DNA of 64,000 nucleotides from Novispirillum itersonii (lineage in GTDB: Bacteria > Pseudomonadota > Alphaproteobacteria > Rhodospirillales > Rhodospirillaceae), in the NCBI RefSeq assembly GCF_014205675.1, contig NZ_JACIIX010000012.1:62001-126000 (forward strand), in the 5' to 3' direction. The translations under genes were made by a program, and so were the position numbers. Of this stretch, positions 36,823 to 46,900 are shown in pieces (positions within the stretch are counted from its first letter, which is position 1; every line of letters starts with the position of its first letter). Below the pieces are notes generated by a model. It had not been told where the DNA came from. It saw only the letters and a program-made list of their open reading frames with translations, and made no database searches.

Positions 36823-37136
36823 CTGTTCCCCTGAATATTCCCCGACCGCATCATCAGGCGGTCCCGAACTGTCATCAGAGGCACGATACTGGCAGGTCAG
36901 AAATCTGACCAAGAAAAACAATCATGAGTTATGTTTTGAATAATTATGCACCGGCGTGTTTCACAAGACGAGAGAGGGTGATACCCGATCTCCTTAAAAT
37001 TTCACTATATGGAATAAGATGCCCCTGAACGGTCAATCAACGCCGACTCGGAGCCGGTCAGAACGCCATAAAAATCGGCCCCGAAGCGGGCTCCGGGGCC
37101 GGTTTTACGCGTTTTCTCAGTCTGTCGGCGGATGCG
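36823..37136. other. Spacer between chemoreceptor and FAD-dehydrogenase genes
   Basis: About 314 bp without a gene. The half nearest the chemoreceptor is AT-rich (36905-37020) and probably carries its promoter. The other half holds the terminator of the dehydrogenase gene at 37069-37107. Confidence 0.5.
37069..37107 (-). terminator. Terminator of the FAD-linked dehydrogenase gene
   Basis: On the minus strand CCGGCCCCGG and (C)GGGGCCG(A) pair around AGCCCGCTT and are followed by TTTTTAT, starting about 30 bases after the stop. Confidence 0.85.
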
Positions 37137-38552
37137 TCAGATCCGCACCACCACACCGGGGTTGAGCAGGTTCTGCGGGTCCAGCGCCACCTTCACCTTG
37201 CGCATCACCTCGATCTCCGCCGCACTCTTGTAGTGGATGATCTCATCCACCTTCAGGCGGCCAACCCCATGCTCGGCGGAGATCGAGCCGCCCATGTCCA
37301 CCACGATATCGTGAACGATGCGGTTCATCTCTTCCCAGTGGCCCAGATAGGCCTTCGGGTCCATCCCCTCCGGCTGGGTCAGGTTGAAGTGGATGTTGCC
37401 GTCGCCGACATGGCCGAACGGGCACGGCCGCAGCCCCGGCAGGGCCGCCACCACCCCGGCAATCGCCCGGTCGAGAAATTCCGGCACCCGTGCCACCGGC
37501 ACGGCGACATCGTGCTTGATCGAGGCCCCTTCGTGCTTCTGCGCTTCCGGCAGGCCTTCCCGCATCCGCCAGAACGAGGCTTCCTGCTGGCCGCTTTCAG
37601 CGATCACCGCATCGGAGATGATGCCCTGCTCAAAGGCGGTCTCCAGAAAGCCCTCGAACACCGCCCGCAGGTCGGTTCCGGCCCGGGTGGAGGAAAACTC
37701 CGCCAGCACATACCACGGATGGGCGTCCTCAAACGGGTCGGTCACGCCGTCAAGATGGCGGCAGGCCAGTTCCAGCCCGAAGCGGGCCACCAGCTCAAAG
37801 GCTGACACCTGATCGCCGGACATGGCGCGGGCCAGCGCCAGCAGGGCCGGAACCTGTGCCACGTCATCCACCGCACACAGGGCGGTCTGCTTTTCCAGCG
37901 GGCGCGGATACAGCTTCATCACCGCAGCGGTGATGATGCCCAGCGCCCCTTCCCCACCGATAAACAGGTGCTTGAGGGCAAAGCCGGTGTTGTCCTTGCC
38001 CAGCGCCTTCAGGCCATTCCACACCGTGCCATCGGCCAGCACCACTTCCAGCCCCAGACACAGGTCGCGGGTGTTACCGTAGCGCAGGACGTTCAGCCCC
38101 CCGGCGTTGGTCGCCAGATTGCCGCCGATCTGGCAGGACCCCTGCGCCCCCAACGCCAGCGGGAAGAAGCGGTCCGCCTCCAGCGCCGCCGTCTGCACGT
38201 CTTCCAGAATCACCCCGGCTTCCACCGTGATGGTGAAGTCGATCGGATTGATGGCGCGGATGCGGTTCATGCGGGACAGGCTGAGGATCACCTGACCGGC
38301 ATCGGAGACCGCCCCGCCGCACAGGCCGGTGTTACCGCCCTGCGGCACAATGCTGACCCCGGCGGCGGCGCAGGCCTTGACCACCGCTGAAACCTCTTCG
38401 GTCGTGGCAGGCTTGACCGCCACCGTGGCCTGCCCCCGGTACAGGCCGCGCTCTTCGCGCAGATGCGGATCAAGATCGCCACCGTCCGTCAGCACGGCCT
38501 TGTCGCCGACGATGGAGCGCAGGGTGTCCAGAAAGGCATCGGTGATCGGCAC
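37137..38552 (-). CDS. FAD-linked D-2-hydroxyacid dehydrogenase (GlcD/D-LDH/D2HGDH family)
   Basis: 471 residues. The PCMH-type FAD domain has VPQGGNTGLCGGAVSD, QIGGNLATNAGGLNVLRYG and GGEGALGIITAAVMKLYP. The C-terminal domain has the metal motif GHVGDGNIHFNLTQP and ends with SAEHGVGRLKVDE and DPQNLLNPG. Such enzymes oxidise D-lactate, glycolate or D-2-hydroxyglutarate with a quinone or flavoprotein acceptor. The start is GTG 38552 with GGAGGG upstream; the longer frame to 38612 is not supported. No iron-sulfur partner (glcE/glcF) is adjacent, which favours a stand-alone D-lactate or D-2-hydroxyglutarate dehydrogenase. Confidence 0.9.
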   Translation of the reverse strand: MPITDAFLDTLRSIVGDKAVLTDGGDLDPHLREERGLYRGQATVAVKPATTEEVSAVVKACAAAGVSIVPQGGNTGLCGGAVSDAGQVILSLSRMNRIRAINPIDFTITVEAGVILEDVQTAALEADRFFPLALGAQGSCQIGGNLATNAGGLNVLRYGNTRDLCLGLEVVLADGTVWNGLKALGKDNTGFALKHLFIGGEGALGIITAAVMKLYPRPLEKQTALCAVDDVAQVPALLALARAMSGDQVSAFELVARFGLELACRHLDGVTDPFEDAHPWYVLAEFSSTRAGTDLRAVFEGFLETAFEQGIISDAVIAESGQQEASFWRMREGLPEAQKHEGASIKHDVAVPVARVPEFLDRAIAGVVAALPGLRPCPFGHVGDGNIHFNLTQPEGMDPKAYLGHWEEMNRIVHDIVVDMGGSISAEHGVGRLKVDEIIHYKSAAEIEVMRKVKVALDPQNLLNPGVVVRI

Positions 38553-38788
38553 GGGGGGAGCCCTCCAGCAGCAGAAAAACGGGGGATCGCGCGGCCCATA
38601 GCCTGCGCGCATGGCTGTCTGGCTCTTTCCTTACCCCCTGCCTGCGGCAGACACAAGCCCGCAGCCAAATGATTGATAAAAGCGATTGTCGGTGCCGGAA
38701 TAACTCATCGGCTTCCGCCTTGCCGATCCGGTCGAAATACTGTAATTAATAATCAATCGCAATAACTGCTGCCCCGCCGGAGGCCACC

Positions 38789-39049
38789 ATGCGTGACATC
38801 GCCAAAACCCTGAGCTTCGCCACCCTGCACTTCGGCGTCGGCTTCACCATCACCTATCTGCTGACCGGGTCGCTGACCATCGCCACCGGCGTTGCCCTGC
38901 TGGAACCGACGGTCAACACCGTGGTGTTCTACTTTCATGAAAAGCTGTGGAACCGGGCCTCGCCCAAGGCCACCACCCTGTGGGACGGCCACGGCCACAG
39001 CCGGATGACCGAAGCCCCTTTTTCCCCGGCGCCGGAAACGGCGGCCTGA
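38789..39049 (+). CDS. DUF2061 small membrane protein
   Basis: 86 residues with two hydrophobic segments. LSFATLHFGVGFTITYLLTG and ALLEPTVNTVVFYFHEKLW are the DUF2061 signature. GGAGG lies 8-12 bases before ATG 38789. The region upstream (38680-38760) is relatively AT-rich and likely holds the promoter. It stands alone, convergent with the solute-binding protein gene. No function is established for the family. Confidence 0.85.
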   Translation: MRDIAKTLSFATLHFGVGFTITYLLTGSLTIATGVALLEPTVNTVVFYFHEKLWNRASPKATTLWDGHGHSRMTEAPFSPAPETAA

Positions 39050-39095
39050 CCGTTCCCCCGGAGCCGGATGCCCCCGGCCGCCGGGGGGACCCCGA

Positions 39096-39872
39096 TCAGC
39101 GGTAAGGTGTCCGGAAGCGGTCCAGACCACCATCGTGCATCAGGGCCAAAATCCCCTGATTGACCGTATCGAGAAGCTGCGGCGCGCCCGGCCGGGCCCG
39201 GCTGATGCAGATGTAATAGGGCGAGGAACGGACCTCGGTATACAGCAGCGCCGTGCCGTCCCCCCGGGACAGATAGCGCACGGTATCGCGGTAACCGTAA
39301 TAGGCATCAATCCGCCCCTGCTCCAGCATCCGCAGGCCGGTTTCATCGGAAGACACATCGACAATAACCGCCCCGGTCGCCGCCAGATCGTCGGCCAGAC
39401 TGTAGCCCCGGACCACACCGACCGTATGCCCGGCCAGAGTCTGCATCGTCAGCGGGGCGGTATTGCGGTAAGCCCGGCCAAACAGGCCGATACCGACAGT
39501 GCCGATGCTTTCGGAAAACAGCAGGGTCTCGGCCCGCTCCGACCGGTAGGAACAGGAACACAGGGCATCAACCCGCCCGCTTTCCGCCATCTGTAACGCC
39601 CGCTGCCACGGATAGAACTGAATGTCGGGACGTAAGCCCTGCGTGGCCAACGCCGCTGTCAGAATATCAATATCAAAACCGGGGTGCCCCTCCACCGGCT
39701 GTTCCATTTTCTGGGGCGGAAATTCATTACAGGCAAAAGTGACCGGAGCTGCCGGATCCTGCGCCAGCCCCGGCCATGCCAGCAGCAGGACCAGACAGGC
39801 CGATGCCCCGCCAACCCGGAACAAGGGACGGAGGCACCGGACGGCCCCCATCCACAGAGAAAAACCGGTCAT
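39096..39872 (-). CDS. Periplasmic solute-binding protein, family 3
   Basis: 258 residues. A signal segment (SACLVLLLAWPGLAQDPA) precedes a type-3 binding fold: FACNEFPPQKMEQP, GFDIDILTAALATQGLRPD, ALQMAESGRVDALCSCSYR, GHTVGVVRGYSLADD, and MLEQGRIDAYYGYRDTVRY. The Cys pair in ALCSCSY is typical of orphan SBP_bac_3 proteins that feed signalling rather than amino acid transport. No ABC permease or ATPase is adjacent, so a sensory or orphan role is plausible. The ligand is unknown. Confidence 0.85.
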   Translation of the reverse strand: MTGFSLWMGAVRCLRPLFRVGGASACLVLLLAWPGLAQDPAAPVTFACNEFPPQKMEQPVEGHPGFDIDILTAALATQGLRPDIQFYPWQRALQMAESGRVDALCSCSYRSERAETLLFSESIGTVGIGLFGRAYRNTAPLTMQTLAGHTVGVVRGYSLADDLAATGAVIVDVSSDETGLRMLEQGRIDAYYGYRDTVRYLSRGDGTALLYTEVRSSPYYICISRARPGAPQLLDTVNQGILALMHDGGLDRFRTPYR

Positions 39873-39964
39873 CGCGTCCCCCCACGCCCCTTAAACAGGG
39901 CTTTTGCGGTCCGGCCGCCCCCGCAGCCGAAGAGACACTATAGAATCAGTGGGTAATTTCCGCC

Positions 39965-40003
39965 AGCATTCCAACAAATTAGCGCTTATTTTTATGGAAT
40001 GCT
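39965..40003. repeat. Inverted repeat between the SDR and solute-binding genes
   Basis: AGCATTCCA (39965-39973) and TGGAATGCT (39995-40003) are perfect 9-base inverted copies around a 21-base AT-rich loop. It lies just 3' of the SDR gene and upstream of the solute-binding gene, both on the minus strand. There is no T run, so it may be an operator rather than a terminator. Confidence 0.5.
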
Positions 40004-40030
40004 CCAGCCAGACCGTTCAGTCCAGATCCA

Positions 40031-40774
40031 TCAGTACAGGTGCTGACCGCCGGTGACGAACACCTCCGATCCGGTGATATAGCTGAACTCATCGGAACAC
40101 AGCCGGAAGGCGCAGGCCGCCACGTCTTCCGGCGTGCCCATCCGGTCCAGCGGAATGCGCGGAATCAGGGCTTCGTATTCCGGCGAAATCATCTCGGTCT
40201 TGATCTCGCCCGGGGCGATGGCGTTGACGCGGATGCCAAGCTGCGCCAGTTCCGCCGCCATTTCGCGGGTCAGGCCGGACAGCGCCGCCTTGCTGGTGGA
40301 ATAGGCCGACCCGGCGAAGGGATGGACGTAATGCCCGGCGATGGAGGTGATGTTAATGATCGTCCCCTTGCCCTTGTGCAGGTCGGCGGCAAAGCCCCGG
40401 GCCAGCCGCAGCGGGGTAAAGAAGTTGAGTTCAAACACCGCCCGCCAGCCGTCAATCGGGCCGTTGAGAATGCCCAGCCGTTCCTTGAACGGGGTCTTCG
40501 GCGACACCCCGGCGTTGTTGATCAGGGCATGCAGGGGATCGCCGTTCAGGATCGCCTTCACCTCGCGGATCAGCACATCCACCGCATCCCCGGCCCCGAG
40601 ATCGACCTGAAGATGATGCTGCCAGTTGTCATCCCGCACCAGATCCTCCGGCAGCGGCCCACGGGCGCAGGAAATCACCCGCCAGCCTTCCGTCATGAAG
40701 CGCAGGGCAGTCACCTGCCCGATCCCCCGGCTGGTGCCGGTGATGACGACAGTCTTGGGTGCGGAACGGGTCAT
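40031..40774 (-). CDS. Short-chain dehydrogenase/reductase
   Basis: 247 residues, classical SDR. The cofactor motif is ITGTSRGIGQ (TGxxxGxG), then LHALINNAG (NNAG), the catalytic Ser144 (NITSIAG), Tyr158 and Lys162 (YSTSKAA), and VNAIAPGEIKTEMIS. The FabG-like C-terminus includes YITGSEVFVTGGQHLY. The substrate is not predictable. It lies on the same strand as the sulfide genes but about 160 bp beyond them, and is probably a separate unit. Confidence 0.92.
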   Translation of the reverse strand: MTRSAPKTVVITGTSRGIGQVTALRFMTEGWRVISCARGPLPEDLVRDDNWQHHLQVDLGAGDAVDVLIREVKAILNGDPLHALINNAGVSPKTPFKERLGILNGPIDGWRAVFELNFFTPLRLARGFAADLHKGKGTIINITSIAGHYVHPFAGSAYSTSKAALSGLTREMAAELAQLGIRVNAIAPGEIKTEMISPEYEALIPRIPLDRMGTPEDVAACAFRLCSDEFSYITGSEVFVTGGQHLY

Positions 40775-40932
40775 GATGGTCTCGATTTCTGGTCAGTCGG
40801 GGCGGTCAGTCAGGGGTGCCCCGCCGGTCAGGCCAGCGCGGCACCCCCCGTATGTATGCCGGGCCGGGGCCGCCGCCAAGGGGAGGCGGTGCCAAGGAGC
40901 CCGACATTGTGCCAGAAATGATGCATCATGCA

Positions 40933-41139
40933 TCAGGAAAATGCACAGCCGGGCCGGATCCCGATCTTTTTCAGCACAATCGCCAGCGGACAGAAGCCGG
41001 TGAACGACGCCTGAAGCATATTGGCTCCGACAAAGGCGGTGATCCAGATCGCCCAGCCAAGCCCGGCAAAGGCATACAGGGCCAGCGAGGCCAGAATGAC
41101 GGTTCCGGCAAAGGCCATGATGACGCGGTCAAGGGACAT
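40933..41139 (-). CDS. YgaP-like membrane protein (DUF2892)
   Basis: 68 residues with two membrane helices. NFTGFCPLA-type sequence appears as ASFTGFCPLAIVLKKIGI, and the start is MSLDRVIMAFAGTVILASL; both are the DUF2892 signature, also found fused to rhodaneses as in YgaP. It follows the SQR gene by 36 bp and is probably cotranscribed. DUF2892 proteins recur with sulfide-oxidation and rhodanese genes; their role is unclear. Confidence 0.9.
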   Translation of the reverse strand: MSLDRVIMAFAGTVILASLALYAFAGLGWAIWITAFVGANMLQASFTGFCPLAIVLKKIGIRPGCAFS

Positions 41140-41175
41140 AATAGGGTCTTCTCCTGTGCTCAGTTTCCGGTGCCG

Positions 41176-42474
41176 TCAGGGATTGGGGGCACCGATGTGG
41201 CCGTCCTTCAGCTTGGTAATGCCCAACGCCTTGAGGACGTATTTCTCGTAAACCGGCTCCGACGTGCCCTTGCGGACCTTGTGCAGAAAATACTTCTCGA
41301 AGGCGACCTTGGCGGCGTGCACCCACCACCCTTCGGAGAACCAGTTGACGTTGCGCGGCGGAATCTGCGGCAGGGCAACAAAGGCGGCCCCGCTGTCGCC
41401 GAAGTCAGCCAGACAGATGGCGTTCCACGTCGCCTGCCGGTCCGGGGCCTTGCCGCGCAGCAGATTGCCGATGTTATGGGCCGCCGCCGTAACCATGGAC
41501 TCAATCATATAGCCGGTCTTGGGCACCCCGACCGGCACCGGGGTCGGCCCGACCGGGGGAATCGACACGCAGACCCCGACGGAAAACACATTGGGGTAGG
41601 TGGCGTTCTGCTGGTGCTTATCGACCAGAATAAACCCGCGCGGATTGGTCAGCCCCTCAATCCCCGCCACTGCCTTCACCCCCCGGAACGCCGGAAGCAT
41701 CATCGAATACCGGAACGGCAGGACATGATCGCGCTTCGGGGCGCCGTCCTCGTCATGGGCGGTAACGTGCATCTGCCCGTCCTCCACCTTTGTCACCCGG
41801 GCGTTGGTGACCCAGTCGATGTGACGGCTGCGCAGGATGCTTTCCATCATCCCCTTGGAATCGCCGACTCCCCCCAGCCCAAGGTGGCCGATGTAGGGTT
41901 CGGCGGTGACAAAGGTCATCGGCACCCGGTCGCGGATTTTGCGGCGGCGCAGATCGGTATCCATGATCGCCGCATATTCATAGGCCGGGCCATAGCACGA
42001 GGCCCCCTGCACCGCCCCGACCACAATCGGGCCGGGATTGGCGCAGAAGGCTTCCCACCGCTCCGACGCCGTCACCGCATGATCGACGTGACACACCGAC
42101 TGGGTGAAACCGCCGTGCGGCCCCAGCCCGTCAATTTCATCAAAGGCCAGTTCCGGCCCGGTGGCGATGACCAGATAGTCGTAGGTCAGGCTGCTGCCAT
42201 CGGTCAGCTCCACCCGGTTTTCCGCCGGATGCACCCGGGCCGCGCCGGTACTGATAAAGCCGATGCCCTTGCGGCTGAAGATCGGATCCAGATCCAGCAC
42301 GATATCCGAGCGGTCCCGCCATTTGACCGCCACCCACGGGTTGGACGGCACAAAGTGAAACACCGGACTGTTGCTGATGACGGTGATCCGGTCTTCTTTC
42401 CGGGCCTGCTCCCGCATTTCAAACGCCATCGGCACGCCGCCGATGCCCGCCCCCAGAATGATGATATGGGCCAT
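41176..42474 (-). CDS. sqr: Sulfide:quinone oxidoreductase
   Basis: 432 residues. The N-terminal FAD motif is IIILGAGIGGVPMAFEM, and the second dinucleotide fold lies around LVIATGPELAFD. Three cysteines, Cys128 (QSVCHVDH), Cys160 (GASCYGPAYEYA) and Cys354 (NAICLADFGDSG), fall at almost the same positions as the SQR redox cysteines of Acidithiobacillus (128/160/356). VGVPKTGYMIESM is typical too. It oxidises H2S to polysulfide or persulfide at the membrane and passes electrons to quinone. ATG 42474 is chosen because the FAD motif begins there. It follows the BigR-like repressor by 65 bp. Confidence 0.92.
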   Translation of the reverse strand: MAHIIILGAGIGGVPMAFEMREQARKEDRITVISNSPVFHFVPSNPWVAVKWRDRSDIVLDLDPIFSRKGIGFISTGAARVHPAENRVELTDGSSLTYDYLVIATGPELAFDEIDGLGPHGGFTQSVCHVDHAVTASERWEAFCANPGPIVVGAVQGASCYGPAYEYAAIMDTDLRRRKIRDRVPMTFVTAEPYIGHLGLGGVGDSKGMMESILRSRHIDWVTNARVTKVEDGQMHVTAHDEDGAPKRDHVLPFRYSMMLPAFRGVKAVAGIEGLTNPRGFILVDKHQQNATYPNVFSVGVCVSIPPVGPTPVPVGVPKTGYMIESMVTAAAHNIGNLLRGKAPDRQATWNAICLADFGDSGAAFVALPQIPPRNVNWFSEGWWVHAAKVAFEKYFLHKVRKGTSEPVYEKYVLKALGITKLKDGHIGAPNP

Positions 42475-42539
42475 GACTGTGTCCTCCCTTGGCGGCAGAG
42501 CCACCTGTTTTTGCGATACGGTCGGGAGGACGCTGCCTC

Positions 42540-42866
42540 TCAGCCGGGGTCTGCCGGTCCGTCGTTGGGTGCGGCCGGGCAGTACAGATCGCTGAGGGTG
42601 CGCAGGATGGCTTCCACCTCCGCCCCCGCCAGCGTGTAATAAATGGTCAGGCCATCGCGCCGGGTTTTCACCACCCCCTGCTGGCGCAGGACGGCCAGAT
42701 GCTGCGACAATGCCGACTGAGAGATGCCGATCCGGCGTTCCAGTGCGCCGACGCAGTGTTCCCCCCCGGTCAGAACGCACAGGATCATCAGCCGCCGTTC
42801 ATTCGCCAGCGCCCGCAGCAGGGTGGCGGCCTCGACCGCCCGTTGGTGCAGTGCAATAATATTCAT
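42540..42866 (-). CDS. ArsR-family persulfide-sensing repressor (BigR/SqrR-like)
   Basis: 108 residues. The winged helix includes LLRALANERRLMILCVLTG, SQSALSQHLAVLRQQGVV and RRDGLTIYYTL. Cys30 and Cys96 (SDLYCPA) are 66 residues apart, the same spacing as the sensing Cys pair of SqrR (41/107) and BigR. In those proteins sulfane sulfur forms a tetrasulfide bridge and releases DNA. A further Cys38 (GEHCVG) is not part of that pair. The start at 42866 matches the family; longer frames run to 42920. It precedes sqr and faces the RND genes, so it can control both. Confidence 0.92.
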   Translation of the reverse strand: MNIIALHQRAVEAATLLRALANERRLMILCVLTGGEHCVGALERRIGISQSALSQHLAVLRQQGVVKTRRDGLTIYYTLAGAEVEAILRTLSDLYCPAAPNDGPADPG

Positions 42867-42934
42867 AATTGCTAATTTAGTTTGCTTTGATATATTAGTC
42901 AAGACTGATCCAATCCGCACCCCGGAGCCTGCCG
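42867..42934. promoter_or_regulatory. Divergent promoter region of the sulfide and RND units
   Basis: 68 bp, AT-rich (TAATTGCTAATTTAG, TTTGATATATTAGTCAAG), between the BigR-like gene and the RND adaptor. It contains near-inverted ATTAG/CTAAT elements fitting an ArsR-type operator that could govern both directions. Confidence 0.55.
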
Positions 42935-43942
42935 ATGCCCCGCATCACGCCCCTGCTGACCGTCCTGATCCTGCTCGTCACCTCCGGCCCGACGCTGGCG
43001 GCGGAAACCCTGACCGTCCATACCCAGCCGCTGCCGGACGAGAAGGCGGTTTACGCCACCGTCGTCAGCGCCGATACGCAGGTGGCCCGCGCCCGCATCA
43101 GCGGCACCGTCGCCTCCGTCACCACCGATGAAGGCGACAGCGTGCAGGCCCGGCAGGTGCTGGCGGTGGTCGGGGATTCCAAACTGCTGCTGAAGCGCAC
43201 CGCCGCCGAGGCACAGGTGGCGTCCCTGCGGGCGGAGCGGGCCCAGGCCGCCACCGAGCTGGCGCGGGCGCAGGAACTGTACAAACAGGGGGCCACCCCG
43301 AAGGCCAAACTGGATCAGGCCCGCACGGCGGTGGAGGTGCTGGACCGCAGCATTGCCGGGCAACTGGCGGAACGGCAGGTGGTGGAAGCCACCACGGCGG
43401 AGGGCGAGGTGCTGGCCCCCGGCAGTGGCCGGGTGCTGGAGGTGAAGGTGATCCCCGGATCGGTGGTGATGCCGGGCGAAGCCATCGCCACCATCGCCAC
43501 CGGGCGGTATCTGCTGCGGCTGGAGCTGCCGGAACGCCATGCCCGCTTCCTGACCGCCGGCACCCCGGTGCGGGTCGGCGACCGCGGCCTTGACGCCAGC
43601 GCCGACACGCCCCCCACCCGTGGCACCGTCACCAAGGTCTACCCGCGCCTGACCGAGGGCCGGGTGAGGGCCGATGTGCAGGTGGACGGACTCGGCACCT
43701 ACTTCGTCGGGGAACGGGCGCTGGTGTGGCTGCCGACCGGCAGCCGCGACACCCTGCGGATTCCGGCGCGCTTCCTGACCGTGCGCTTCGGCGTCACCTT
43801 CGTCACGCTGTCAGACCCCGCCACCCCGGCAGGCCGCGAGGTGCCGGTGCAGACCGGCAACCGCAGCCCCGACCCGCAGCAGGGCGAGATGGTCGAGGTG
43901 CTGTCCGGCCTGCGCGACGGCGACACCCTGATAACCCGCTAA
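42935..43942 (+). CDS. RND efflux periplasmic adaptor (membrane fusion protein)
   Basis: 335 residues. A signal peptide ends near TLAAETLT. The lipoyl-like halves are RARISGTVASVTTDEGDSV and EVLAPGSGRVLEVKVIPGS, split by an alpha-helical hairpin (RTAAEAQVASLRAERAQAA). A beta-barrel region follows, with YLLRLELPERHARFLTAG. It lacks an N-terminal Cys lipobox. CGGAG precedes ATG 42935. The RND pump starts 15 bases after its stop with GGAGG in the gap. It bridges pump and outer-membrane channel; no TolC-like gene is present here. Confidence 0.92.
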   Translation: MPRITPLLTVLILLVTSGPTLAAETLTVHTQPLPDEKAVYATVVSADTQVARARISGTVASVTTDEGDSVQARQVLAVVGDSKLLLKRTAAEAQVASLRAERAQAATELARAQELYKQGATPKAKLDQARTAVEVLDRSIAGQLAERQVVEATTAEGEVLAPGSGRVLEVKVIPGSVVMPGEAIATIATGRYLLRLELPERHARFLTAGTPVRVGDRGLDASADTPPTRGTVTKVYPRLTEGRVRADVQVDGLGTYFVGERALVWLPTGSRDTLRIPARFLTVRFGVTFVTLSDPATPAGREVPVQTGNRSPDPQQGEMVEVLSGLRDGDTLITR

Positions 43943-43957
43943 GCCGGAGGACCGACC

Positions 43958-46900
43958 ATGACCACTGCCCCCCGGCCCCCAGAAAACCAGACCCCAGAAA
44001 ACCAGACCCCCCATCAACGTCTGGGCCTGTCCGGCCTGCTGACCCGCGCCTTCATCCGCTCCCCCCTGACCCCGCTGCTGCTGCTGGCGGCGCTGGTGGT
44101 CGGCACCGTCGCCCTGATCCAGCTGCCGCGGGAAGAAGAGCCGCAGATCTCGGTGCCGATGGTCGATATCATGGTCTCCGCCAACGGTCTGAAGGCCGAC
44201 GACGCGGTGGAGCTGGTGACCAAACCGCTGGAAACCATCATCAAGGGGCTGGATGACGTCGATCACGTCTATTCCCAGACCGTTGACGACCACGTCACCG
44301 TCACCGCCCGGTTTGAGGTCGGCACCGACAAGGATATCGCCCTGCTGCGGGTGCATGAAACCATCCGCGCCCACATGCCGGAAATTCCGGTCGGCATCCC
44401 CGAACCGCTGATCATCGGGCGCGGCATCAACGATGTGCCCGCCGTGGTGCTGACCCTGTCGCCCCGCCCCGATGCCGCCGACCGCTGGACCGATGCCGCC
44501 CTGCGGTCTCTGGCCGAAACCCTGATGCAGGAGCTGATCAAGGTCGATAACGTCGGCCTGACCTTCCTCTCCGGCGGGCAGGCCGAACAGATCCGGGTGG
44601 AGCCCGACCCGGAACGGCTGACCCTGTACGGCGTCACCCTCAACCAGCTGGTCGATAAAATCACCAATGCCAACCGCCAGTTCTCCCTTGGCCGGGTACG
44701 CGACGGCGGCGGCCAGCGCCCGGTGATGGCCGGGCAGACCCTGCAAGGGGTTGCCGATATCGGCACCCTGCTGATCACCACCGCCGACGGCCGCCCGGTG
44801 TATGTGAAGGACGTGGCGACCATCGTCGTCGGCTCCGCCCCCGCTGACCAGCGGGTCTGGACCCTGACCCCGGGCGGAACGCCGCTGCCCGCCGTGTCGC
44901 TGTCGCTGGCCAAACGCAAAGGGGCCAACGCCGTGGTGGTGGCCGAAGCGGTGCTGACCCGGCTGGACAGCCTGAAAGGCCGCCTGCTGCCCGCCGACAT
45001 CCACGTTGAGATCACCCGCAATTACGGCGAAACCGCCAAGGAAAAGGCCGATGAACTGCTGTTCCACCTCGGCCTTGCCACCCTGTCGATCGTCGCCCTG
45101 ATCACGCTGGCCATCGGCTGGCGCGAAGGGGTGGTGGTGGCGGTGGTGATCCCCGTCACCATTCTGCTGACGCTGTTTGCCGCCCACCTGATGGGCTACA
45201 CCATCAACCGGGTCAGCCTGTTCGCGCTGATCTTTTCCATCGGCATTCTGGTCGATGACGCCATTGTGGTGGTGGAAAACATCTCCCGCCACTGGGGCAT
45301 GCCGGACGGGCGCAGCGCCCTGCAAAAGGCCATTGATGGCGTGGCGGAGGTCGGCAACCCGACCATTGTCGCCACCCTGACCATCGTGGCCGCCCTGCTG
45401 CCGATGATGTTCGTCTCCGGCCTGATGGGGCCGTATATGAGCCCGATCCCCGCCAACGCCAGCGCCGCCATGGTGTTTTCCTTCTTCGTCGCCGTCACCA
45501 TCACCCCGTGGCTGCTGATGAAGGTGGCAGGCAGCCACCGCGAAGACGTCGCGCATCACGGCGGCGAGGGCAAACTCGGGGCGCTGTACCGCCGCCTCGC
45601 CACAGCCGTGCTGACCGACCGCCGCACCGCCAGACGCTTCCTGTGGGGGGTCGGCATCGCCACCGTGGCGGTGTGCGGGCTGTTCTACACCAAATCCGTC
45701 ACCGTCAAGCTGCTGCCCTTCGATAACAAGTCAGAGCTTCAGGTGGTGGCCGACCTGCCGGAAGGATCGTCGCTGGAAGACACCCAGCGGGTGCTGTTCG
45801 CTGCCGCCGACCGCCTGCGCACCCTGCCGGAACTGACCTCCGCCCAGATGTACGCCGGCACCGCCGCCCCCTTCACCTTCAACGGGCTGGTACGGCATTA
45901 CTACCTGCGCTCCAGCCCGGAGCTGGGCGACCTGCAACTGAACCTGACGCCGAAGGCCGAGCGCAGCCGGGCCAGCCATGCCATCGCGCTGGAGGTGCGG
46001 CAGCGCCTGCACGGCCTGCCGGTGCCGGATGGCACGGTGCTGAAGGTGGTGGAAGTGCCGCCCGGCCCGCCGGTGCTCTCCACCCTGCTGGCGGAAATCT
46101 ACGGCCCCGATGCCGCCACCCGCCGCGCCACCGCCGAACAGGTGAAGGCCGCCTTCCGCGCCGTGCCCTTCATCGTCGATATCGACGACAGCGCCGGGGC
46201 CACCACCCCCCGCCTGCGGCTGGCCCTCAACCAGCAGGCGCTGGAATACCACGGCGTGGAGGAAGACGCCGTTTACGACACCATCACCGCCCTACTGGGC
46301 GGGGTGAAGGTCGGCTATTCCCATCGCGGGGCCGGGCTGACCCCGGTCGATATTTCCGTCCGCCTGCCCAGCGACGCCCTGACCCTCAGCGAACGGCTCC
46401 TGTCCACCCCGATCCCCGCCCGCAGTGGCACCGTGGAACTCGGCGATGTCGCCAGCATCGTGCGGGAAGACACCTCCCCCACCCTGTTCCGCCGCGACGG
46501 CCACTTCGCCGAAATGGTCATGGCCGACCTCGCCGGGGCCTACGAAGCCCCGGTCTACGGGATGTTCGCGGTGGAAGACCAGTTAAAGAGCCAGATCGAC
46601 AGCGGTGCCCTGCGCATCGGCTACCACGGCCAGCCGACCGACGAGGCCGCCCCCACCCTGCTGTGGGACGGCGAATGGGAAATCACCTGGGTGACTTTCC
46701 GCGACATGGGGGCCGCCTTCATGGTCGCCCTGCTGGGGATCTACCTGCTGGTGGTGGCACAGTTCGGGTCCTTCAAACTGCCGCTGGTGATCCTGCTGCC
46801 GGTGCCGCTGACCCTGATTGGCATTGTGCTGGGGCACTGGCTGTTTTCTGCCCCCTTCACCGCCCCGTCGATGATCGGCTTTATCGCGCTGGCCGGGATC

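Noticed and set aside
43811-45559. A 582-codon open frame on the minus strand opposite the RND genes
   Set aside because: Rich in Gly, His, Gln, Asp and Arg with no motif. It lies wholly opposite two well-supported genes and is the usual antisense by-product of high-GC codon use.
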